Below, piece after piece: positions 8,066 to 17,017 of a stretch of DNA of 43,374 nucleotides. The notes beneath the pieces were generated by a model that had not been told where the DNA came from, did not search any database, and saw only the letters and a program-made list of their open reading frames with translations. A program made the translations under genes and the position numbers. The stretch is from positions 1 through 43,374 of the forward strand of contig CAZJHD010000036.1 in the NCBI GenBank assembly GCA_964545855.1, given 5' to 3'. Source of the DNA: CAZJHD01 sp964545855. Its GTDB lineage: Bacteria; Planctomycetota; UBA1135; JACQFD01. How positions within the stretch are numbered: position 1 is the first letter of the stretch; the number at the start of each line of letters is the position of its first letter.

Positions 8066-9622
8066 CTACGGCGCGAACATCTCCGTCGACGGCTGGATGG
8101 CCGCGATGCCGCCCGACTCGATGCCTCCGTAAAGGAAGATCCTCTGCGCGTCGTGGGTGAGCGCGGCGTGATGGAAGGCCCGCTCGTGGTTGAGCTGGCC
8201 GATCGTCGTCCAGCCGGCGCCGGTGAAGCGTTCCACCTGGTTCGTGACGCCCGGCGACAGCACGTCCCCGAAGGCGCCGCCGCAGACGACGATCGTGCCG
8301 TCGGGCATCAGCGTCGCGCTGTGGCCCGTGCGCGCGATCGGCAGCGGCGGCACCCCCGCCACCCACTGGTTCAGCGCGCCGTCGTAGACCGACACGTCGG
8401 CGAGTGCGTTCAGCGTGAGGGCGAGGACGTCTCCCTTCGCGCCGCCGCTCAGCATCACGCGGCCGTCGGCGAGCGTGGTGGTCGTCGCCAGCGCGCGCGT
8501 GTTGCCGGGGAAGCTCGGCGTCGCCACCCAGGAGTTCGTCCCCGCGTCGTAGCGCGATGCCGTCGCGAAGAAGCTCGGGATCGAGAGGAATCCCGGTCCC
8601 GCGCCGCCCGCAACGAGCACCCGCCCGCCCGGGAGCAGCGCCGCCGACACGCCCGTGCGCTTCCAGGGCATGTTCGCGGCGCTCGTCCAGAGCCCCGTCG
8701 CGGGATTCCAGATCTCGGCCTTGTCGGTGGCGCTGTTCACGAGGGCGAGGGCCGCGGCGACCGACGAGGAGTTGTCGACCGTGGTGGAGCCTCCGAAGGC
8801 CATGACGCGGCCGTCCAGGAGCTTCACGAGCGAGTGGAAGTAGCGCCCCTGCGCCATGGAGCCCGTCGGCGTGATGGTGTTCGTCGCCGGGTCGTAGACC
8901 TCCGCCGACGTGAGCACGTTGTTCAGGTCGTCGTTCCCGCCGCAGACGAGCACGCGTCCGTCGTCGAGCGTCATGCTCGCCGCGAAGGAGCGCTCGATCC
9001 CGAGGTCGGGCCCGGAGGTCACCGACTGCATCCGGTAGTTCCACCGCTCCACGCTCTTCAGATAGGTGCCGCCCTGCAGCGCGCCGTCGTTCCCCCCGAA
9101 GATCATGTGGTCGCCGTTCGAGAGCCGCTGGCCCGTGGCGAAGCCGCGCGTCTGGATCGGCACGCCGAGCGTGTCCGTCGACGTGCCGTGGGGGCCGGCG
9201 ACGACGATCACGATGTTGTTCGAGAGCAGATCCACGAGCGTCGCGGGCCCGGGAAGAGTGAAGGCCTGGCCGTACAGGTGGGCGCCCGTGCCGACGAACT
9301 GCGGATAGGCGTTCGGGATCGTCAGCGCGGGCACCGGCGCCGGCTCGAGGCCCCATCCGCCGCCGTAGGAGAACATCGACACGTCCAGATCCCAGGAGCG
9401 CGGATCGAAGGGATCGACGATGGCGATCGGCAGCGGCCCCGTCGTGTCGGCGAAGGCGACCACCCAGTATTCGCCCGGCGGCGTCCCGGTGACGGTGAAC
9501 TCCCAGTTCTCGTTCAGGATGCCGCCCTTCAGATCGAGCGTGAGCTGCGCGCCCGCGGGCGCGGCGGCGGCCAGGAGGAACGCGAGTGCACCGGCGAGGA
9601 CGCGAGGAGGGGCGATCCGCAT
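8066..9622 (-). CDS. Secreted Kelch-repeat (galactose-oxidase-like) protein
   Basis: 518-residue exported protein. ATG at 9622 gives a clear signal peptide (MRIAPPRVLAGALAFLLAAAAPAGAQ). An N-terminal module of about 110 residues (LTLDLKGGILNENWEFTVTG, AIVDPFDPRSWDLDVS) is followed by at least five Kelch blades with repeated GGRVLVAGG / DGRVMLSGGAKGD / DGTIVVCGGAFGD and YDxxxNxW strands, forming a predicted beta-propeller. I see no tyrosyl-cysteine cofactor motif, so oxidase activity is not supported. The octamer GGAGCTCC (9626-9633) sits three bases upstream of the start and supplies the only Shine-Dalgarno candidate. It is divergent from the SDR gene and convergent with the signalling cassette. 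Confidence 0.85.
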   Translation of the reverse strand: MRIAPPRVLAGALAFLLAAAAPAGAQLTLDLKGGILNENWEFTVTGTPPGEYWVVAFADTTGPLPIAIVDPFDPRSWDLDVSMFSYGGGWGLEPAPVPALTIPNAYPQFVGTGAHLYGQAFTLPGPATLVDLLSNNIVIVVAGPHGTSTDTLGVPIQTRGFATGQRLSNGDHMIFGGNDGALQGGTYLKSVERWNYRMQSVTSGPDLGIERSFAASMTLDDGRVLVCGGNDDLNNVLTSAEVYDPATNTITPTGSMAQGRYFHSLVKLLDGRVMAFGGSTTVDNSSSVAAALALVNSATDKAEIWNPATGLWTSAANMPWKRTGVSAALLPGGRVLVAGGAGPGFLSIPSFFATASRYDAGTNSWVATPSFPGNTRALATTTTLADGRVMLSGGAKGDVLALTLNALADVSVYDGALNQWVAGVPPLPIARTGHSATLMPDGTIVVCGGAFGDVLSPGVTNQVERFTGAGWTTIGQLNHERAFHHAALTHDAQRIFLYGGIESGGIAAIQPSTEMFAP

Positions 9623-9726
9623 GGAGGAGCTCCGGTCGGTGGGGACCAGTCGGGGATGCGTCGATCCAGAGTAGAGTCCCGTGCCGTTGCGCGGGAGACC
9701 CGCTCCGCGCACCGCGAGCCACCGCG

Positions 9727-10560
9727 ATGTTCGACCCGCCCGCCGCACCGCTCCTCCCCGCCGGCAGCTTCCGCGACCGCGTCGTCGTCGTGACGGGAGG
9801 CGGCACCGGCCTCGGCCTCGAGACCTCGCGCGCCTTCGGGCGCCTCGGCGCGCGCGTCCGGGTGCTCAGCCGCGACGCCGAGCACCACCGCACGATCGTC
9901 GAGGACGGCGCGCGCGAGGGCTTCTCCGTCGAGTCGGAGGTCCTCGACGTGCGCGACCCGGACCGCGTCGCGGAGGTCTTCCTCGGGATTGCGAAGCGCG
10001 ACGGACGCATCGACGTCCTCGTGAACAACGCCGCCGGCAACTTCGTCTGTCCCGCCGAGAAGCTGCGCGCCAAGGGCTGGCGCGCCGTGATCGACATCGC
10101 CCTCTCGGGCGCCTTCTTCTGCGCCCAGTCCGCCGGACGCGTCATGCTGCGTCAGGGCGACGGCGCGATCGTGAACGTGATCGCCACCTACGCGTGGACC
10201 GGGATGCCGGGCGTCGTCCACTCCGCCGCCGCGAAGGCGGGGCTCTGGGCCGTCACGCGGACCCTTGCCGGCGAATGGGGGTCGCGCGGCGTGCGCGTGA
10301 ATGCGATCGCGCCCGGCGTCTTCGACTCCCAGGGCGCGGCGCAGAACCTCTGGCCGACGCCCGAGGCGCGCGAGGCGGTCGTTCGCGCCGTGCCCGCGGG
10401 GCGGTTCGCGACGCCCTTCGAGGTGGCGCAGGGCATCGTCTGGCTCGCGTCGCCCTTCGCCGCCTACGTGAACGGCACGTGCCTCACGATGGACGGCGGC
10501 CGCGAGCTGCAGCGCGGTCTCCACGAGGCGCCGGACGCGCAGCGTCCGGCGACGTCGTGA
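9727..10560 (+). CDS. SDR-family oxidoreductase, 2,4-dienoyl-CoA-reductase-like
   Basis: 277-residue classical-length SDR. The nucleotide-binding motif TGGGTGLG (residues 23-30) and NNAAG (100-104) are intact. The usual YxxxK is replaced by GVVHSAAAKAG, and GEWGSRGVRVNAIAPG and MDGGREL follow. Histidine in place of the catalytic tyrosine with a retained lysine is characteristic of the 2,4-dienoyl-CoA reductase branch, which reduces unsaturated fatty-acyl-CoA with NADPH during beta-oxidation. The substrate here is inferred. There is no good Shine-Dalgarno upstream of ATG 9727. The metallophosphoesterase gene begins 44 bases downstream but shows no functional link. Confidence 0.88.
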   Translation: MFDPPAAPLLPAGSFRDRVVVVTGGGTGLGLETSRAFGRLGARVRVLSRDAEHHRTIVEDGAREGFSVESEVLDVRDPDRVAEVFLGIAKRDGRIDVLVNNAAGNFVCPAEKLRAKGWRAVIDIALSGAFFCAQSAGRVMLRQGDGAIVNVIATYAWTGMPGVVHSAAAKAGLWAVTRTLAGEWGSRGVRVNAIAPGVFDSQGAAQNLWPTPEAREAVVRAVPAGRFATPFEVAQGIVWLASPFAAYVNGTCLTMDGGRELQRGLHEAPDAQRPATS

Positions 10561-10604
10561 GAAACCGGCCGGCGCCGGGTCGCATCGGGGGCCGGCTTCG
10601 TCCG

Positions 10605-13358
10605 ATGCCGAACTCGCACCCGCACCCCGATGGGCTCCCGAGCGCACGGCGGCGCACGATCCTCGCCGCGCTCCCTCTCCTCGCGGTCGGCTGCTTCAGC
10701 AGCGCGCGGACGCTGCACGGATTCCCCGATTTCGGGAAGGGCGACCCTCGCGAGGTCGCCGACCGGATGACGCGGGCGCTGCGCGCGACGGAGGCGGGGA
10801 TCGCCGCGGCGCACGAGCGGGGCGTCGGCGGCACCGACCAGTTCTGCGAGATGCTCGGTGAGCTCCGCGTTCTCGACGCCTACGTGTCCCTCGCCTCCGA
10901 CGGCCTCGCGCCGGCGACGGGCCTCGAGCCCCAAGGCACGAGCGCGCGTCGCCTCCCGCTCTTCCTCTACCCGCGCGCGACCTGCCCGCACATCGCCGAG
11001 GCGTCGCACGCCGCCGACGGGAGCGGCCTCGAGTGGGTGCTTCCGGTGCTGCTGCACCGCGAGTCGTTCCTCGTGCCGAGCCGCTTCTCTCCGGTGCTCG
11101 GCGACGCGCTCTCGGCGCTCGTGCTCCCGAGGCCGGACATGGTCCTTCCCGAGGCGGGGCCTCCTCTCCTCGACGAGCTGCGTCGCCGCGTGCACTTCGC
11201 CCTCGTTCCCCGCGATCCGGAGCACCGGGAGCCGATCTCCCTCGACGACGAGGCGCGGCCCTTCCTCCAGTTCGTCGACGCGAACCTCTCCGACGAGGGC
11301 CGCTTCTGCTCCGCCGAGGATCCGGACGTCGTGGTGGGACCGCGCCTCGACGCGCTCGAGCTGGTCGCGCGGATCCCCGCGAGCGTCGTCCTGCAGCGCT
11401 GGAGCGACCTCGCGGGCTCGGCGCTCCACGGCGAGCGTCCGCGCGAGGAGCTCTTCGATCTCCGCATCTTCCCGCGCGTCCCCGTGGAAGTGCCCCTGCC
11501 GGCGGGAGCCTTCGGACGCGCCGTCGCCGCGCTCGGCGCCGGGCGCTGGGTCCTCGCGGCGGAGTTCCTCGAGGAGTCGATCCGCGGTCTCTCCGATCCG
11601 CGCGTTGCCGCGCTCGAGCCGGGCCCCACGGCCGAGTGCGCCGCCGCCCTCTCGGACTCCCTCGCGCGCGTCGCCGGCGAGTTGCCGATCTTCGCGCCCG
11701 ACCTCGCGCCCGTGGAGGACCGTGCGCGGCGCCTCGCCCGCGCCCTCGCCTCCGAGGACGCGCCGCCGGAGGAGATCGCGTCGCGCGTGCGCGACCTGGA
11801 GAAGGCCGTGCGTCGCGTCGTCTCGGAGGACCCGTGCCCCGCGCCGTTCCTGCTCGACGAGCCCGAGCCGGCCGACCGGTCGTTCTCCTTCGTCGTCGGC
11901 GCCGACCTCCAGTACGACTCGGACGGCTCGAACCTCGCGGGGTTCCTCTCGCTCATCGACCCGGCGTCGCTGCCGGAATCGTCGATGGAGCGCCGCGAGA
12001 TCCCGTCGATCCCCCGCGAGCTCGAGGAGGAGATCCGCGGCGCCAAGTTCGTCGTCATCGTCGGCGATTTCGGCGACGGCAAGGGGCTCAGCAGCTCCGG
12101 GCTCGCTCCCGTCGCCGACGCGTTCGGTCTCTCGGCCCCGAAGTCTCCCTACGCGCGGGTCGACGATCCGACGGCGGGCGAGTTCCCGCAGCTCCGCGAG
12201 CAGATCCGGCGCTCTTCGAAGGCGATCTTCGCCGTGCCGGGCAACCACGACGGATTCGCCGCCTACGGCGGGCTCCCGAACCAGCTCTTCGCCGGCCTCG
12301 GCTACCTGCTCCGCACGCTGCCGCTCCTCGGTGCCGCCGGCGACTGGCTCGTGGACGACCTCTCGGGCGGGCTGCCGACGCTCGTTCGCCTCCTTCGCTT
12401 CACGCCGCCGTTCTACGACGGGCTCGTCGACTGGGCCTACGAGCTGGGTCCGCGCAACGTGGCGTTCCACTACCGCGGCTGCGCCGTCGTGGCGCTCAAC
12501 AGCTTCGACCTGCACCAGGTGGAGCGCGACCAGGTCGGCGCCCTCGGCAACAACTGGGGCGGCGGCCTCCAGGACGCCTCCCTCGTCTGGTTCGACGTGG
12601 CGCTCCGCCACTTCGCGGGCCTCGACCGCCGAGCGCGTCGCCTCGAGCCCACGCCGGCGCACGGGAAGAGCTTCGTCCTCATGCACCACGACCCGCGCGC
12701 GGGCCTCGCGAGCAAGACCGGATACCGGGAGACGCGCTTCGGCCGCTACAACGACGTGACGTCGCCGATGAACGAGCTCACCTTCGGGTGGCTCGGCCTC
12801 GGGTGGGCGAGCTACACGGGGATCTTCCTGCCGGTGATCTCGCCGATCACGAACGACGTGCTGCGGGAGGCGGTCTACGGACAGGACTTCCAGGAGCGCT
12901 GGATGCGCAAGAACGCCTGGGACGAGGACTGCTACAACGCGCGCGGTCTCATCGAGGCCATCAACCGCAATCTCGACGGTGTGCCCGAGGGCGCCCCGGA
13001 GCCGCCGGCGCGGATCTCTCACCTCTTCTTCGGGCACGACGACACGCCGGTCGTCGACCGGTGGGTCTCCGCCGAAGGGCGCGCCGTGTTCCCGAACGCG
13101 CACACGGACGGCGGCTGGGGCTCCGTCGGCCATCACGTCGTCGGCGCGCTCTCCCGCAGCCAGAGCTCGGGGCCGCCCGCCTGGGCGAACGCGATGACCT
13201 TCGACGACGGGCGCAACGCGGCCGTGATCCGGATGGACGATCTCGGCGACCTCTTCTCCAGCGCGAACACCCACGGCTTCCACCTCGTGAGCGTCACCTA
13301 CGCGGACGGCGCGGCGGAGCCCTCCGTCCGCGTCCGCCGCATTCACATCCCGCGCTGA
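10605..13358 (+). CDS. Large lipoprotein-like calcineurin-type metallophosphoesterase
   Basis: 917-residue protein. The N-terminus PSARRRTILAALPLLAVGCFSS has an arginine-rich start, hydrophobic segment and lipobox LAVGC, suggesting a membrane-anchored lipoprotein possibly exported by Tat. Residues about 30-420 match nothing I recognise. The metallophosphoesterase domain occupies about 425-860 with ordered metal ligands: GADLQYD (about 430), VIVGDFGDG (about 483), FAVPGNHDGFA (about 541), MHHDPR (about 691) and LFFGHDD (about 807). The first motif is DxQ instead of the usual DxH, and the spacing from GNHD to the later histidines is long because of an insertion. The substrate is unknown. Its last 16 bases overlap the convergent GNAT gene. 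Confidence 0.82.
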   Translation: MPNSHPHPDGLPSARRRTILAALPLLAVGCFSSARTLHGFPDFGKGDPREVADRMTRALRATEAGIAAAHERGVGGTDQFCEMLGELRVLDAYVSLASDGLAPATGLEPQGTSARRLPLFLYPRATCPHIAEASHAADGSGLEWVLPVLLHRESFLVPSRFSPVLGDALSALVLPRPDMVLPEAGPPLLDELRRRVHFALVPRDPEHREPISLDDEARPFLQFVDANLSDEGRFCSAEDPDVVVGPRLDALELVARIPASVVLQRWSDLAGSALHGERPREELFDLRIFPRVPVEVPLPAGAFGRAVAALGAGRWVLAAEFLEESIRGLSDPRVAALEPGPTAECAAALSDSLARVAGELPIFAPDLAPVEDRARRLARALASEDAPPEEIASRVRDLEKAVRRVVSEDPCPAPFLLDEPEPADRSFSFVVGADLQYDSDGSNLAGFLSLIDPASLPESSMERREIPSIPRELEEEIRGAKFVVIVGDFGDGKGLSSSGLAPVADAFGLSAPKSPYARVDDPTAGEFPQLREQIRRSSKAIFAVPGNHDGFAAYGGLPNQLFAGLGYLLRTLPLLGAAGDWLVDDLSGGLPTLVRLLRFTPPFYDGLVDWAYELGPRNVAFHYRGCAVVALNSFDLHQVERDQVGALGNNWGGGLQDASLVWFDVALRHFAGLDRRARRLEPTPAHGKSFVLMHHDPRAGLASKTGYRETRFGRYNDVTSPMNELTFGWLGLGWASYTGIFLPVISPITNDVLREAVYGQDFQERWMRKNAWDEDCYNARGLIEAINRNLDGVPEGAPEPPARISHLFFGHDDTPVVDRWVSAEGRAVFPNAHTDGGWGSVGHHVVGALSRSQSSGPPAWANAMTFDDGRNAAVIRMDDLGDLFSSANTHGFHLVSVTYADGAAEPSVRVRRIHIPR

Positions 13359-13945
13359 CGCGTTCGCCGGCGCGGCGCCAGCACGCGACGCAGGATCGGG
13401 CGCGTCGGCGAGCGGCGCGCCACCTCGCGGAAGCCCGCCGCGCGGTAGGCCGAGGCGAGTCCGGTCCAGGCGAAGACGTCGGGCATCGGGTCCTCCCGCG
13501 GCTCCACGCCGTAGGCCTCGACGATCCGCGCGCCCTGCGTGCGCGCCCATTCGACGGCGCCGCGGATCATCGCGAGGGAGATGCCGCGACGGCGATGCGT
13601 CTTCGCGACGAAGAGGCAGACGATCGACCACACGGGCGCGTCGTCGACGGGCCGCAGGACGCGCGAGCGCGCGAGCGTGGAGAAATCGCCGCGCGGCCCG
13701 AGCGAGCACCACGCCACGGGCTCGCCGCCGTCGTAGCCGAGCACACCCGGCGCCGGTCCCGACGCGACGAGGCGCCGCATTCGGCGTCGGTTGCCGTCGC
13801 CCTTGCTCCGCTCGTACTCGGCGCGCGCGAGCCGCGGCGTCATGCACCAGCAGCCGCCGCAGGCGCCGCGCGGGCCGAAGAGCTTCGCGAAGTCGTCCCA
13901 GCGCTCGGGGACGAGGGGCTCGACGACGAGGCGCGGCGAGGGCAT
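13343..13945 (-). CDS. GNAT-family N-acetyltransferase
   Basis: 200-residue protein with the GNAT acetyl-CoA-binding signature VCLFVAKTHRRRGISLAMIRGAVEW (motif A, RRRGI as the pyrophosphate loop) and a later GLASAYRAAGFREVARR segment. Near the N-terminus a cysteine-rich GACGGCWCM is found, seen in a subgroup of uncharacterised GNAT proteins. The acceptor is unknown. The gene is convergent with, and overlaps, the preceding metallophosphoesterase gene. It is divergent from the GMC gene across an 88-base gap. Confidence 0.85.
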   Translation of the reverse strand: MPSPRLVVEPLVPERWDDFAKLFGPRGACGGCWCMTPRLARAEYERSKGDGNRRRMRRLVASGPAPGVLGYDGGEPVAWCSLGPRGDFSTLARSRVLRPVDDAPVWSIVCLFVAKTHRRRGISLAMIRGAVEWARTQGARIVEAYGVEPREDPMPDVFAWTGLASAYRAAGFREVARRSPTRPILRRVLAPRRRTRQRGM

Positions 13946-13986
13946 GCGCGGAGCCTACCGCGGCGCCGCGACGCGTCGTCGCGGGC

Positions 13987-13995
13987 TGCTACGAT
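13987..13995 (+). promoter_or_regulatory. Possible extended -10 element before the GMC gene
   Basis: TGCTACGAT matches an extended -10 (TGn plus TACGAT) 38 bases upstream of ATG 14034 in the only intergenic gap before this two-gene unit. No recognisable -35 is present, so support is weak. Confidence 0.25.
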
Positions 13996-14033
13996 CGCGC
14001 CGTGACCCTCGCGCGCTCCGCGATCGCCGCCGC

Positions 14034-15719
14034 ATGATCCACGACCTCGACCGGGCCGAGCGCGTGCCCGAGTACGACGTGTGCGTGGTGGGCTCGGGGC
14101 CGGCGGGGACGACCGTGGCGAAGGAGCTCCTCGGCTCGGGTCTCCGCGTCGCCGTCCTGGAGAGCGGCCGTCTCGCCCCGACGAAGCTCGGCGACGCGCT
14201 CCGGCGCGTGCGCAGCGAGGGGATCCGCATCAAGGACTACTCGCGCGAGCGCGTGCTCGGCGGCGCGTCGACGACGTGGGCGGGTCTTTCGAGTCCGCTC
14301 GACGAGATCGACTTCCGCGAGCGCGGCTTCCTCCGGGCGTCGGGCTGGCCGATCGCGCGCGCGACGCTGCTGCCGCTCTGGGGGCGGGCGGCGGAGCGCT
14401 ACCGCTTCGCCGCGCTGCCGCTCTTCGGCGCGGAGGGATTCGGGGCGCTGAAGCGAAAGGGCGACGCGCAGCTCGCCTGGAGCGACCTCGAGGAGAAGAT
14501 CTTCCTCGCGGCGAGCGAGCCGCAGAACTGGGGCACGGAGCACCGCGCGGTCTACGAAGGCGAGGAGATCGACCTCTGGCTCGACGCGACGGTGCTGCGC
14601 CTCGAGGCCGGCGGAGTCGCGGGCCGCGTGACCCGGGCCGTCGCGCGCTCGACCGGCGGCCGGGAGCATCGCGTCGACGCGCGCGTCTTCGTGATCGCCA
14701 CGGGCGGGATCGAGAATGCGCGGCTCCTCCTCGCGTCGCGCGACCTCTGCGCGGCGGGCCTCGGCAACGAGCGCGACCAGGTGGGGCGCTGGCTCATGAA
14801 CCACCCGAAGAACTACTTCGGGACGATCCGCCCGGCGCGCTCCGTGCGCGAGCTGCCCTACCACTTCGGCTGCCTCCACAAGGGCTACGCCGGCTACGCG
14901 GGGCTGCGGCTGCGCGAGGAGCTGCAGGAAGAGCGCCGCGTCCTCAACTCCTACGTCCGCTTCGAGCCGCTCTTCCCCTGGTCGGACAACGAGGGCGTCG
15001 AGTCCTTCGTGCTGTTCGTGAAGCGGAGCCGCGGCCTCTTCCGCGCCTGGAAGGAGAGCAAGAAGGACGAGGTGGTGACGCTCCGCGACTACTCGGAGAC
15101 GGGCGACGACACCGATCTCCAGAACGAGCGCAAGGACGCGCTCGGCTGGATGCGGCTCGCGGGGAACGTCGTCGTGAACGCGTTGCCCGTAGGCCGCTAC
15201 GTCGCGGCGCGCCTGCGCCGGCGGGCGGCGGCGGTGCAGGCCGTGCGTCTGCGCAACTTCATGGAGATGGAGCCGAACCCCGAGAATCGCGTGCTTCTGG
15301 GCGACGCGACGGACGCCTACGGCCAGCCGGAGACCGTCGTGCGCCACCAGTCGACGGAGCTCGACCGCCGCTCGATGGTCGAGGTGCACCGCGCCCTCGC
15401 CGCCGATCTCGCGCGCAACGGATTCGGCCGGCTGGAGGGCGATCTCGCCGGCGCGGATCCGTGGCCCATCGATCTCGACGCGTCGCACCACATGGGCACG
15501 ACGCGCATGGGCGTCGACCCGGCCACCTCCGTCGTCGACGCCGACTGCCGGCTCCACGAGGTCGAGAACGTCTTCGTCGCGGGCGCCTCGGTCTTCCCGA
15601 CGAGCGGCTGCGCGAATCCGACGTTCACGCTCGTGGCGCTCGCGATCCGGCTCGCCGGCCACCTGCGCGAGCGCGTGCTCGCGGGAGCGCCCGCGCCGGC
15701 GCGGGAGGAGCCTTCGTGA
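14034..15719 (+). CDS. GMC-family FAD-dependent oxidoreductase
   Basis: 561-residue flavoprotein. The FAD dinucleotide motif VVGSGPAGTTVAKELLGSGLRVAVLE lies at about residues 18-43. RERVLGGASTTWAGLSSPLD is a GMC-type flavin-contact segment, and ATGGIENARLLL is typical of the middle region. The C-terminal GMC domain has DLDASHHMGTTRMGVDP and VENVFVAGASVFPTSGCANPTFTLVALAIRLAGHL, with the His/Asn pair of the active site. This subgroup oxidises alcohol groups, often on sugars, and is frequently encoded with Gfo/Idh-type oxidoreductases. Its stop overlaps the next gene's GTG (GTGA, 15716-15719), indicating coupled translation with a probable functional partner. Confidence 0.93.
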   Translation: MIHDLDRAERVPEYDVCVVGSGPAGTTVAKELLGSGLRVAVLESGRLAPTKLGDALRRVRSEGIRIKDYSRERVLGGASTTWAGLSSPLDEIDFRERGFLRASGWPIARATLLPLWGRAAERYRFAALPLFGAEGFGALKRKGDAQLAWSDLEEKIFLAASEPQNWGTEHRAVYEGEEIDLWLDATVLRLEAGGVAGRVTRAVARSTGGREHRVDARVFVIATGGIENARLLLASRDLCAAGLGNERDQVGRWLMNHPKNYFGTIRPARSVRELPYHFGCLHKGYAGYAGLRLREELQEERRVLNSYVRFEPLFPWSDNEGVESFVLFVKRSRGLFRAWKESKKDEVVTLRDYSETGDDTDLQNERKDALGWMRLAGNVVVNALPVGRYVAARLRRRAAAVQAVRLRNFMEMEPNPENRVLLGDATDAYGQPETVVRHQSTELDRRSMVEVHRALAADLARNGFGRLEGDLAGADPWPIDLDASHHMGTTRMGVDPATSVVDADCRLHEVENVFVAGASVFPTSGCANPTFTLVALAIRLAGHLRERVLAGAPAPAREEPS

Positions 15720-16744
15720 CGGAGAAGCGCGTTCTCGTGATCGGCGCCGGGAAGCGGGCTCGGACGGCGGTGCTGCCGGCGCTCGCGGCGCTGACGGGGT
15801 CCTGGGCGATCGCGAGCGTGCGCACGCGCGGTCGCAAGGAGGTGGCCTGCGGCGACCGCACCCTCGTCACCTCGCCCCTCGCGGAGCTGCGCGCCGAGGA
15901 CGTGGCGGCCGCCGACCTCGCGATCGTCATCGTCTCGAAGCCGAGCATCCCCGGCGTGCTCCGCGCGCTGCGTCGCTTCGACACGTCGCGACTCGACCTG
16001 CTGCTCGACACGCCGGTGCTGCTGATGAAGCACCTGCGCCACTACGGTCTCGTCGCCGGCTTCCGCAACGCGTGGGTCGCCGAGGACTGCTCGACGCTCC
16101 CGTGGATCGACGCCGTGCGCGCCGCCGAGGAGGCGCACCTGGGCGCGCTCCAGGAGGTGCACTTCGACCGCTCGGCCTACCACTACCACGGTCACGCGAT
16201 GCTGAAGACGCTGCTGCGCCGGACGAAGATCGGCGCGGCGCACCGGATGCAGTTCGCCGGTGGCGCGCGCGTCCTGATCCGCTTCCGCGACGGTGGCATG
16301 GGCACGATCGTCGAGCCGCGCGACTATGCGACGGGGTCCTTCCGTCTCGTGGGCCCGCGCGGCGCCGCGACCGACGCGCGCGCGCCGGGCGCGCGAGACC
16401 TCCGGCTGGAGGCGACCGTCGAGGGCGAGCGCTGCACCGGATTCCGCATCGGCGACGCGCGCGCCGAGCTCGCCGAGGGCGAGAGCGAGCTCCTCGGGGT
16501 CTGGCGCGCGGGCGACACGCCCACGTCGCGCATGGAGGACCTGAAGCGCGTGGGCCTCCACCGGATGCTCCGCGCGATCCACGGGGGCGGCGCCGGCTAC
16601 CCGGTGATCGAAGCGCTCGACGACATGGCCGTCGACACGTGGCTCTCGAAGCTCGGCCGCTACGTGCCGACGCCGCTCACGAACGTCCGCTCTCCCGTCT
16701 GCCGCGCGCTGCTCGGCGCCGTGGGGCGGCTCGCCGGCGGCTGA
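15716..16744 (+). CDS. Gfo/Idh/MocA-like oxidoreductase
   Basis: 342-residue protein starting at a GTG that overlaps the GMC stop. The N-terminal Rossmann segment is VLVIGAGKRARTAVLPAL. ADLAIVIVSKPSIPGVLRAL and LLLDTPVLLMKHL occupy the positions of the conserved strand and EKP-like loop of Gfo/Idh proteins (DTP here in place of EKP). The C-terminal half (HFDRSAYHYHGHAMLKTLL onward) would form the alpha/beta substrate domain. The substitution in the EKP loop makes the catalytic assignment uncertain. Pairing with a GMC oxidoreductase suggests two-step oxidation or epimerisation of a sugar or cyclitol, as inference. Confidence 0.75.
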   Translation: MTEKRVLVIGAGKRARTAVLPALAALTGSWAIASVRTRGRKEVACGDRTLVTSPLAELRAEDVAAADLAIVIVSKPSIPGVLRALRRFDTSRLDLLLDTPVLLMKHLRHYGLVAGFRNAWVAEDCSTLPWIDAVRAAEEAHLGALQEVHFDRSAYHYHGHAMLKTLLRRTKIGAAHRMQFAGGARVLIRFRDGGMGTIVEPRDYATGSFRLVGPRGAATDARAPGARDLRLEATVEGERCTGFRIGDARAELAEGESELLGVWRAGDTPTSRMEDLKRVGLHRMLRAIHGGGAGYPVIEALDDMAVDTWLSKLGRYVPTPLTNVRSPVCRALLGAVGRLAGG

Positions 16745-16903
16745 CGGCGTGCTTCGCGAATCCCGGGAATGGGGTCAGAGAGGTTGTGAGGAAATCGCCG
16801 CCGCTGGCCCGAGGCCGAGCGAGAGCGAGCGAGGCGAGGCGCGACGACGACGCAACTCATGGAGAGTTGCGGAGGAGGAGCAACGAAGCCGCAGCCGCTC
16901 GCA

Positions 16904-16931
16904 GCCGGCCGAAGCCCGGCGCCGATTTTTT
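16904..16931 (+). terminator. Hairpin plus six-T run inside the repeat element
   Basis: GCCGG (16904-16908) and CCGGC (16916-16920) form a short stem, followed after five bases by TTTTTT (16926-16931), the only such T run in the neighbourhood. It would act on transcripts leaving the Gfo/Idh gene or on an RNA made from the element itself. The spacer before the T run makes it weaker than a canonical terminator. A second small hairpin, GCAACT/AGTTGC, lies at 16852-16870. Confidence 0.4.
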
Positions 16932-16939
16932 CACGAGCT

Positions 16940-17017
16940 CAGACCCCCTTTCTCGCTCTCCCCTCTTCTCGCGCGCCGCACGCGCGCGAGAAGAGGGGAG
17001 AGCGAGAAAGGGGTCTG
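16940..17017. repeat. Long near-perfect hairpin (25 bp perfect core)
   Basis: Bases 16951-16975 are the exact reverse complement of 16983-17007, with a seven-base loop. The stem continues outward through TTT/AAA, the C/G run with a one-base bulge and CAGAC/GTCTG to about 36 pairs. Its place between convergent genes allows bidirectional termination, but the nested position inside the 19-bp terminal repeats suggests it is part of a mobile element. Confidence 0.7.

Noticed and set aside
8066..9622. Galactose oxidase.
   Set aside because: Only the Kelch propeller is supported; the cysteine-tyrosine cofactor and copper ligands could not be identified.
10464..13847. A 1127-residue minus-strand open frame over the metallophosphoesterase gene.
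   Set aside because: Arg/Glu-rich antisense frame with no motifs; the plus strand carries the lipobox and all metal-binding motifs.
16940..17017. The long hairpin as a tRNA or structured RNA gene.
   Set aside because: It is a single uninterrupted stem with a small loop and no cloverleaf or conserved RNA motif; a mobile-element or terminator role fits better.
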